A DNA stretch of 23,663 bases from the NCBI GenBank assembly GCA_020633125.1, contig JACKEH010000065.1, forward strand, positions 1 through 23,663, read 5' to 3'. The notes under the pieces are model-generated. The model saw only the letters and a program-made list of their open reading frames with translations. It did no database searches and was not told the origin of the DNA. This document shows, piece after piece, positions 15,501-20,921 of this stretch (position 1 is its first letter; every line of letters starts with the position of its first letter). The stretch is from Sandaracinus sp. (GTDB lineage: Bacteria > Myxococcota_A > Polyangia > Polyangiales > Houyiibacteriaceae). A program made the translations under genes and the position numbers.

Positions 15501-16465
15501 GATCTCCCGAGTCGCAGGCTGCTGCTTCTGGTTGCACCGCTACGTGGAGCGAGCGGAGAACCTCGCGCGGCTCCTGAAGGTGAACCGCTCGTTCTTGTTG
15601 GACGTGCCCGAAGGCGTCGCGGACCGCTGGCACCCGCTGATCATCGTCAGCGGCGAGCAGGAAGGCGTTTCGCGGAGCTCTACCCGCCGTCCGCGGGCGA
15701 CGACGGCGAGGTCGTCGAGGCGTACCTCACGTGGGAAGAGCGAAGCCCGGTCTCGGTGATCACCTCGCTTCGTTGGGCGCGCGAGAACGCCCGAACGACG
15801 CGGGAGGTCATCAGCCTCGAGATGTGGGAGACGCTCAACGACCTGTGGTCGACATCTCCCGTGGCAAGGCGCGCAAGCGCTACGACGCGGATCGCGACCT
15901 TCTACAGCGCCTGCGCGACGGGTGCGATTTGTTCCTCGGTCTCTCCGAGCAGACCCTGCTCGACGACGAGCCGCTTCGACTTCATGCGCCTGGGCATGTG
16001 GCTCGAACGTGCGAGCCAAACGGCGCGTATGCTCGACGTGAAGCACCACGCTCGGGCCTCGCGCGCGGACCGGAGTCGCCGGTGGAGCTCGCACAGTGGA
16101 GCGCGTTGCTCTACTCGTGCAGCGCGAGCGAGGCCTACAAGCGGGTGCCGAGCAAGCCGGACGGTCGTTCGATCGCGGCCTTCTTGCTTCAGGACCCCGC
16201 GTTGCCGCGCAGCGTGATCGGGTGTTTGCTGCGGGCACGCGCGACGCTCGAGCGCATTCGTCAGGTCAGCCGTCCCAGCTCGGCGACACGCCGGCCGCGC
16301 GCCGACGGGCTGATCGAGCGGCTGCGCACGCGTGACATCGAGTCGATCTTCGCCGACAGCATTCACGACGAGCTGACGCACGCGATCGACACGACGAGCG
16401 CGATCTGCGCGGCGATCGATCGGGCGTACGTCGACCCGGGCGACCAGAGCGCGCTCGTGGTCTGA
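15497..16465 (+). pseudogene. alpha-E domain protein (DUF403), broken by at least 4 indels
   Basis: The gene starts at ATG 15497 inside the ATGA overlap with the ATP-grasp gene. Restored, it reads MISRVAGCCFWLHRYVERAE, ARLLKVNRSFLLDV, LTWEERSPVSVITSLRWARE, NARTTREVISLEMWETLNDL, RDGCDLFLGLSEQTLLDDE, FMRLGMWLERASQTARMLDV, SPVELAQWSALLYSCSASEA, then an intact stretch to the stop at 16465. This is the all-helical alpha-E family (COG2307), about 320 residues. Switches lie near 15668, 15845, 15970 and 16045. In other genomes this gene sits with the ATP-grasp partner and often a transglutaminase-like protease; no protease gene follows here. The alpha-E role is predicted from comparative genomics and is probably peptide ligation or modification. 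Confidence 0.85.
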
Positions 16466-16472
16466 CGGGCAA

Positions 16473-16514
16473 GCGCCGACCTCGAGCCGTCCATGCTCGG
16501 CTCGGTGTCGGCGC
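16473..16514. terminator. long hairpin between convergent alpha-E and SDR genes
   Basis: GCGCCGAC (16473-16480) pairs with GTCGGCGC (16507-16514). After a 2x2 internal loop, CGAGCCG (16483-16489) pairs with CGGCTCG (16498-16504) around an 8-nt loop. It fills the 58-bp gap between the two stop codons and should act in both directions. There is no T tract. The perfect arms are of interest because the flanking genes are full of indels. Confidence 0.65.
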
Positions 16515-16523
16515 GAGACGCCG

Positions 16524-17344
16524 TCAGTCGATCGGGTAGGGCGGGAAGCGGGGGATCTCGTCGGGGATCGGCCACTGGTCGCCCCAGAGGCTCTGTCCGC
16601 CGTCGATGTAGAAGGTCTGGCCCGTGATGAAGTCGGCTTGGGTCGAGCCCAGGTAGACGATGAGGTGCGAGACCTCCTCGGCGCTGCCGAGGCGCTTGAG
16701 GGGCGCGCTCTTCTGCGCGGTCTCGGGAGCTGCGGCGGGTACTGCTTGGTGCCCGTGGTCTTGATGACGCCGGGGGCGACCGCGTTCACGCGCACGCCGA
16801 ACTGCGCCCACTCGATCGCGAGCGACTTGGTCAGGTTCTCCACGCCGGCACGGGCCGCGCCGGTGTGCACCATGCCCGGAAAGCCTCGCGCGACGTTCGC
16901 GATCACGTTCACGATGCGACCACGCTTCTGCGGCAGGAAACACTTGGTCGCGACCGCGTGGGTGACGTTCCAGGTGCCGAAAGAGGTTGTTGCGCACCAC
17001 GGCTTCGAAGCCACGTGGCGAGAGGTGCTGTGCGGTCGTCGGAACTGGCCGCCGCGTTGTTCACGAGGAGGTCCACGCGTCCGAGGGATTCGACCACCGA
17101 GTCGACGTAGGCGCTGACCGCGTCGTAGTCGCGAATGTCGCAGGTGCCCGCGATGCACCCGCGCGCCTTCGCAGCCCGCGGAGCATCGCCCGCGGCTTCG
17201 TCGAGCGGTTCTGGCGGCGGCCGCAGATGGCGACGTCCGCGCCGAGACGGACGAGCTCCGACGCGACCGCCAAGCCGATGCCGGTTCCGCCGCCCGTGAC
17301 GAGCGCGACCGTGTCGTCAAAAGCCCAGAAGCAAAGATGGTCAT
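16524..17344 (-). pseudogene. SDR oxidoreductase (PECR/DECR-like), broken by about 6 indels
   Basis: Stitched frames give MTIFASGLFDDTVALVTGGG, TGIGLAVASELVRLGADVAICGRR, CDIRDYDAVSAYVDSVVESL, RVDLLVNNAAGQF, FEAVVRNNLFGTWNVTHAV, RGRIVNVIANVARGFPGMVH, GAARAGVENLTKSLAIEWAQ, FGVRVNAVAPGVIKTTGTKQ, LKRLGSAEEVSHLIVYLGS and a C-terminus ending in FPPYPID. This is a short-chain dehydrogenase of about 270 residues with the Rossmann TGGGTGIG and NNAAG motifs. The GAARAGVxNLTKS segment matches trans-2-enoyl-CoA/2,4-dienoyl-CoA reductase-type SDRs, with Glu where human PECR has Tyr. Switches lie near 16735, 16982 (an extra A on the plus strand), 17033, 17043, 17214 and 17315 (a lost A in a run). A fatty-acyl-CoA role is inference. 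Confidence 0.82.
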
Positions 17345-17351
17345 CGCGCGG

Positions 17352-17357
17352 GTTCTA
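17352..17357 (-). promoter_or_regulatory. -10-like hexamer 7 nt before the SDR start
   Basis: On the minus strand TAGAAC precedes ATG 17344 by seven bases, again implying a leaderless or near-leaderless transcript. No Shine-Dalgarno sequence is visible. Confidence 0.4.
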
Positions 17358-17529
17358 CCACGTCTCCCCACGTTTTCAGCGCGAAAGCCCGTGGCGACGG
17401 GGGCGTCGTGCGCCGTGGGGTGTGGGCTTGCCGGGCCCTCGGAGCGACCCGTGCCCCACCGACCTCTCCGCATGCACGGGCGCGGGATCTCACGGGATTG
17501 CCCCGGAGGAACGCGAGATGGAACGGGGG

Positions 17530-17903
17530 TCACCCTTCGCGGGTCGCGAGCTCTCGCACCACGTCGCGAAGCTCCGCGGTGTCGAAGGGCTTCGACAGGC
17601 TCGCGTCCACTTCGAGCCGGTCCGCCACCTGCTCGCGAATCGCGCTGGCGCTGACCAGGACGATCGCCGGCCGCGCCTCGGGGAAGCGGCTGCGAAGCTC
17701 CACGAGAACTGCTCGCCGTCGAGGTCCGGCATCATGAGGTCCGCCACGATGACGTCCGGCATCGGCTCGAGGGCGTCGAGCGCCTCACGACCGTCGGCCG
17801 CCGCCCGCACCGAGAAGCCGTCGTGCTCGAGGAGCCGAACGATCAAACGACGCAGGTCCGGGTCGTCCTCGACGATCAACACCGTGGCGGGCGCGCTCAC
17901 CAT
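17530..17903 (-). pseudogene. single-domain response regulator with one frameshift
   Basis: This is a CheY-like receiver domain. The first part reads VLIVEDDPDLRRLIVRLLEH, with the acidic pair, then PDVIVADLMMPDLDGEQF with phospho-acceptor Asp55. At plus position 17706 the frame shifts (TTCTC where TTCCTC is expected). It resumes in another frame as LVELRSRFPEARPAIVLVSA, SAIREQVADRLEVDASLSKP and FDTAELRDVVRELATREG up to a stop at 17530. The switch Ser in LVSAS and the Lys in SKPF are kept. Restored length is about 124 aa with no output domain. The start ATG 17903 has a strong GGAGGTAG upstream. One lost base is the only defect, so the protein is probably intact in the organism. Confidence 0.85.
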
Positions 17904-18069
17904 CTCTCGTCTACCTCCGAGCTGGGTCGGTAGGCAACCCCTTCGACACGTTCGATCCGGGTTGCGGTCGAGGATCGCCCTCGGCTCGCGCCGAACCGGT
18001 GAGGCCCGGAGCGCGCTTCGGACCGGGGGACCGCGATCGACGTTGCGTCGACGGTTCACGTCGGAGAGC

Positions 18070-18393
18070 ATGCGGCGCATGTCGCCGGAAGATCGCAAGC
18101 GGTTCGTTCAGATCGTCGGGCAGGTTCTCATCGCGGACGGCATCCTCGGAGATGCGGAGCGTGAGCACCTCGATCGCGTGATGGACGAGCTCGGAATGGC
18201 CGACACCGAGCGCAAGGAAGCGCTCAAGGGGATCGACCTCGACAGCGACGTGGCCGAACGCGTCGCCGGGCTCTCCGCGGAGGCCAAGGGCCAGCTGGTC
18301 GCCGCGGTCGAGCGGGCCGTGTCGGTCGACGGGGACGTGCCCAAGAGCGAGGCGCAGCTCCTCGAGACCATTCGCGCCCTCGTCGCCGGCTGA
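18070..18393 (+). CDS. TerB-like helical protein
   Basis: This 107-aa protein is all-helical and acidic. It repeats the pattern (A/V)(D/S)VDGDV/ILGDAE twice: QVLIADGILGDAEREHLDRV near the N-terminus and AVSVDGDVPKSEAQLLETIR near the C-terminus. This is the mark of TerB/DUF533-like domains, whose Asp/Glu residues can bind metal. GGAG lies just before ATG 18070; ATG 18079 is an alternative. Its stop overlaps the recX start (TGATG), so the two are translationally coupled. It may be a stress-linked partner, but tellurite resistance itself is not implied without other ter genes. Confidence 0.75.
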   Translation: MRRMSPEDRKRFVQIVGQVLIADGILGDAEREHLDRVMDELGMADTERKEALKGIDLDSDVAERVAGLSAEAKGQLVAAVERAVSVDGDVPKSEAQLLETIRALVAG

Positions 18394-18935
18394 TGGCGTC
18401 GCGGCGAACGCCGCGCCCGGTGACCGAAGCCTCGTTGCGCGAGGCGGCGACGCGCTACCTGGGCGACCGTGACGCGAGCCGTGCGCGGCTCCGGCGGGTG
18501 CTGGTGCGCCGTGTGGACGCGGCGGTGGAGGCGCACGGACAGGACCGCGAGGAGCTGCTCGGCTGGGTGGAGGCCTTGCTCGACGACTTCGTTCGGCTCG
18601 GCTACCTCGACGACGCGCGCTTCGCCGCCCTGCAGACCCGAGCGCTTCGAGCGCGTGGGGCGTCTCGGCGAGGCATCGAGTCGAAGCTGCGGGAGCGCGG
18701 GGTGGCGCCGGAGTTGGTGCAGGCGGAGCTCGCCGAGCGCCCCGACGGCGACGAGCTGCGCGCGGCGGTGCGTCACCTTCGGAAGCGGCGTCACGGGCCC
18801 TTTCGTCGCGAGGACCGCGAGGGCGATCGTGCGAAGGAGCTCGCGTCGCTCGGGCGCGCCGGCTTCGGCTACGACGTTGCGGCGAAGGCGTGGGCGCTCT
18901 CGCTCGAAGAGGCCGAGGCGCTGCTCCTCGAGTGA
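18393..18935 (+). CDS. recX: RecX-family regulator of RecA
   Basis: This 180-aa protein follows the RecX layout of three-helix repeats: ATRYLGDRDASRARLRRVLVRR, then LLDDFVRLGYLDDARFAALQTRALRARGASRRGIESKLRERGV, then ELASLGRAGFGYDVAAKAW. The LGYLDDARFA and RGxSRRxIxxxLRxRGV elements are the family signature. RecX proteins bind RecA filaments and usually inhibit them. recA is not in the window. Translation is coupled to the upstream TerB-like gene by a one-base overlap. The length is normal and the frame intact, in contrast to the genes upstream of 17.9 kb. Confidence 0.85.
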   Translation: MASRRTPRPVTEASLREAATRYLGDRDASRARLRRVLVRRVDAAVEAHGQDREELLGWVEALLDDFVRLGYLDDARFAALQTRALRARGASRRGIESKLRERGVAPELVQAELAERPDGDELRAAVRHLRKRRHGPFRREDREGDRAKELASLGRAGFGYDVAAKAWALSLEEAEALLLE

Positions 18936-18956
18936 CGCGCCAGATCGCTTCGGGAG

Positions 18957-18962
18957 TAGCCC
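18957..18962 (+). promoter_or_regulatory. -10-like hexamer 6 nt before a GTG of the hydrolase gene
   Basis: TAGCCC is followed by six bases and GTG 18969, in frame with the hydrolase. This spacing favours GTG 18969 as the start of a leaderless mRNA over ATG 18999 or TTG 18963. Confidence 0.35.
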
Positions 18963-18968
18963 TTGCGC

Positions 18969-19868
18969 GTGAGCCGGGCTCGCCGAAAGATCCCCGACAT
19001 GGCCGAGCTGCACGACGCCTCTGGCGTGACCTCGCGGGACCCCGCGCTTCGTTGGTGGACCGCCGGTTCGCGTGGTCCCCGCATCCTCTTCGTGATGGGC
19101 TTCGGCATGCGCGGCGACGTGTGGCGTCCGCAGATCGAAGGGCTGCGCTCGGATCACCGCGTCGCGTGGTTCGATCACCGTGGGGTCGGCGAGAGCCCGC
19201 GCGGCGACCGACGGGTCTGGACCATGAAGGACATGGCGGACGACGCGGTCGGTGTGCTCGACGCGCTCGGTTGGGACGACGCGCACCTCGTCGGGGTGTC
19301 GATGGGCGGCATGGTCGCGCAGGAGATCGCGCTGCGATTCGAGCCGCGTCTTCGCAGCCTGACCTTGATCGCGACGCACGAGGGCGGCCGTTTGCCCGCG
19401 AAGCTTCCGACGTGGGTGGGCATGCGGCAGTTCGTGCGCGCGAACACCAGCCGCGGGCCGGCGCGCCTCGAGGCGATGAAGACTTTGCTCTACCCGCCGG
19501 AGTTCGCGGGGCGCTTCGATCCCGCGACGCTCGGCGAGCGCATGGCGGCGCAGTTCGGTCGGCCGGTCGCGAAAGAGACGCTCGTCGGGCAGCTCTCGGC
19601 GGTGCTGCGGCACGACACGGGCGACCGGCTCGGACGCCTGACGTTGCCGACGTTGATCGTGAAGCCGTGCAAGGACGTGCTCATCAAGCCCTCGAGCTCC
19701 GATCGGCTTCGTCGCCGCATCGCACACGCGCGGTTGCTCGAGCTCGCCGACGCGGGCCACGGCGTGACCTTCCAGTGCGCGGCCGAGGTGAACGAGGGCA
19801 TTCGGCGGCACGTGAACGACGCCGAGATGACCTCGCTCGCGCGACGCGGCTCGTCGGTGCACGCCTGA
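18969..19868 (+). CDS. alpha/beta-fold hydrolase
   Basis: This protein of 299 aa has the alpha/beta-hydrolase core. The oxyanion-region motif is FVMGFGMRGDVW, followed by the strand-loop FDHRGVGESPRG. The nucleophile elbow is GVSMGG (Ser111), the acid is in KPCKDVLIKP (Asp236) and the His in DAGHGVTFQ (His264), so the triad is complete. A lid region (about 135-200) contains YPPEFAGRFDPATL. No signal peptide is seen, so it should be cytoplasmic. The substrate is unknown; relatives are esterases, lactonases and haloalkane-type hydrolases. The start is uncertain: GTG 18969 fits the leaderless pattern, while ATG 18999 would remove ten basic residues. Confidence 0.87.
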   Translation: MSRARRKIPDMAELHDASGVTSRDPALRWWTAGSRGPRILFVMGFGMRGDVWRPQIEGLRSDHRVAWFDHRGVGESPRGDRRVWTMKDMADDAVGVLDALGWDDAHLVGVSMGGMVAQEIALRFEPRLRSLTLIATHEGGRLPAKLPTWVGMRQFVRANTSRGPARLEAMKTLLYPPEFAGRFDPATLGERMAAQFGRPVAKETLVGQLSAVLRHDTGDRLGRLTLPTLIVKPCKDVLIKPSSSDRLRRRIAHARLLELADAGHGVTFQCAAEVNEGIRRHVNDAEMTSLARRGSSVHA

Positions 19869-19883
19869 GAGCGCCGACCACTT

Positions 19884-19902
19884 GCACGGATCGAATCCAT
19901 GC
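19884..19902. terminator. weak hairpin between convergent genes
   Basis: GCA-C-GGAT and ATCC-A-TGC form a short stem with one mismatch around CGA, followed on the plus strand by GAGTCTTT. It sits between the hydrolase stop and the stop of the minus-strand outer-membrane gene. The stem is short. Confidence 0.35.
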
Positions 19903-19916
19903 GAGTCTTTCGCGGG

Positions 19917-20597
19917 TCAACGTTTGCCGACGAGGAAGAGGTTCACCGCCACTGCGTGCACGACCCGGTTGGGCGTGCGGTCGAGGTGCACGAAGAGGTA
20001 CCCGGGCTCCACGCGTGCCCACGGCGCGATCTTGAAGACCGGTCCGACGAAGAGACGGTTTTGGTCGTAGCGCGATGCCGCGCCCCACTCCGCGCCGCGA
20101 AATCCGACGAAGAGCTCGTCCCAAACGACGACACCGATCGGATGCGTCTCGTGCATCCACGCGAAGCGCACGAACTGTCGGAAGCGATGCGCGATCTCGT
20201 CGCTGCCTTCGCCGAAGCGATGCTCGAAACGCGTGCGTGACTGAAGCGAGAGTCCGGGGCCGAACGCGTGCGAGGCGATCACTTGCTCCCAGAGGCGGTG
20301 CTCGTCGACGCGCGCGGCGCCGGGGGCGTCCGGGAAGCTCGGCGTCCATGCGTAGCCGGCCCAGAGCGAGAGCCACGGGAGGACACGAAAACCGACGCCC
20401 GGGCGAACCAACACGTTGGTGCCGGACTCTTCGCGGCGCATGTGCGCGTCGAGCCAGAGCGAAGGACCCGGAGTGCCCGGCGTGAGGTCTTGCGTCGCGA
20501 TCCAACCCGCCCAGACCGCGTTGCCGTGGGTGGTGGGCTGGGCGGCGGCGGGTGCGGCCAGGGCGAGCAGCGAGACGATCCAGAACGTGCGTTTCAC
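19917..20597 (-). CDS. DUF2490-like outer-membrane beta-barrel protein
   Basis: This 226-aa protein begins at GTG 20597, with GAGGAAG six bases upstream, and has a clear Sec signal peptide (VKRTFWIVSLLALAAPAAAQ). The mature part is a run of alternating hydrophobic and polar strands with many Trp/Tyr/Phe turns: LWLDAHMRR, VLVRPGVGFRVLPWLSLWAG, LQSRTRFEHRF, RFRQFVRF, VVVWDELFVGFRG and DQNRLFVGPVFKI. It ends in AVNLFLVGKR, close to a barrel-closing strand. The RxRxExR pattern and the DELF and NRLFxG motifs are typical of DUF2490 proteins. The function of that family is unknown. The gene stands alone, with a 324-bp gap upstream. Confidence 0.82.
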   Translation of the reverse strand: MKRTFWIVSLLALAAPAAAQPTTHGNAVWAGWIATQDLTPGTPGPSLWLDAHMRREESGTNVLVRPGVGFRVLPWLSLWAGYAWTPSFPDAPGAARVDEHRLWEQVIASHAFGPGLSLQSRTRFEHRFGEGSDEIAHRFRQFVRFAWMHETHPIGVVVWDELFVGFRGAEWGAASRYDQNRLFVGPVFKIAPWARVEPGYLFVHLDRTPNRVVHAVAVNLFLVGKR

Positions 20598-20872
20598 GGG
20601 ACTTCCTCGCGCGTCGGGGCGACGCGCTGAAACGATCGGTGTTGCAAAGTGTTCGGCGCGCGGCGGCGCAGAGGCGTCTTCGAGCGGAAGGCATCGGGCG
20701 ATCGCGTGGCAAACGCCGAGGACTCGGTCGGAAGAGCACGAAGCGTGCGCGCTTCCGCGACGACACGAGCTCGTGGTGCACGTCGCGCTCTGCCGCATTC
20801 GCCCACGAGTCGCGATGCCGAGCGAGGGGCCCTGCGCCGAGCGTGTGCCGCCCGATCCCGCACACGCCGAGA
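20598..20872. other. gene-free upstream region of the outer-membrane gene
   Basis: I see no credible ORF, RNA gene or repeat here. It should contain the promoter of the minus-strand DUF2490-like gene. Possible reading frames through it have arginine-rich, non-protein-like composition. Confidence 0.4.
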
Positions 20873-20900
20873 GGCCGCGAACGCCGTGACGTTCGCGGCC
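20873..20900 (-). terminator. terminator hairpin after the MYXO-CTERM protein gene
   Basis: GGCCGCGAACG (20873-20883) pairs perfectly with CGTTCGCGGCC (20890-20900), an 11-bp stem with a CCGTGA loop. It lies 22 nt beyond the stop of the minus-strand gene. There is no T tract, as is common in very GC-rich genomes. Confidence 0.7.
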
Positions 20901-20921
20901 CCTCGCCGTTCGTCGCCGCTC

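Noticed and set aside
18070..18393. Tellurite resistance gene
   Set aside because: The TerB-like fold alone does not give tellurite resistance, and no other ter gene is visible.
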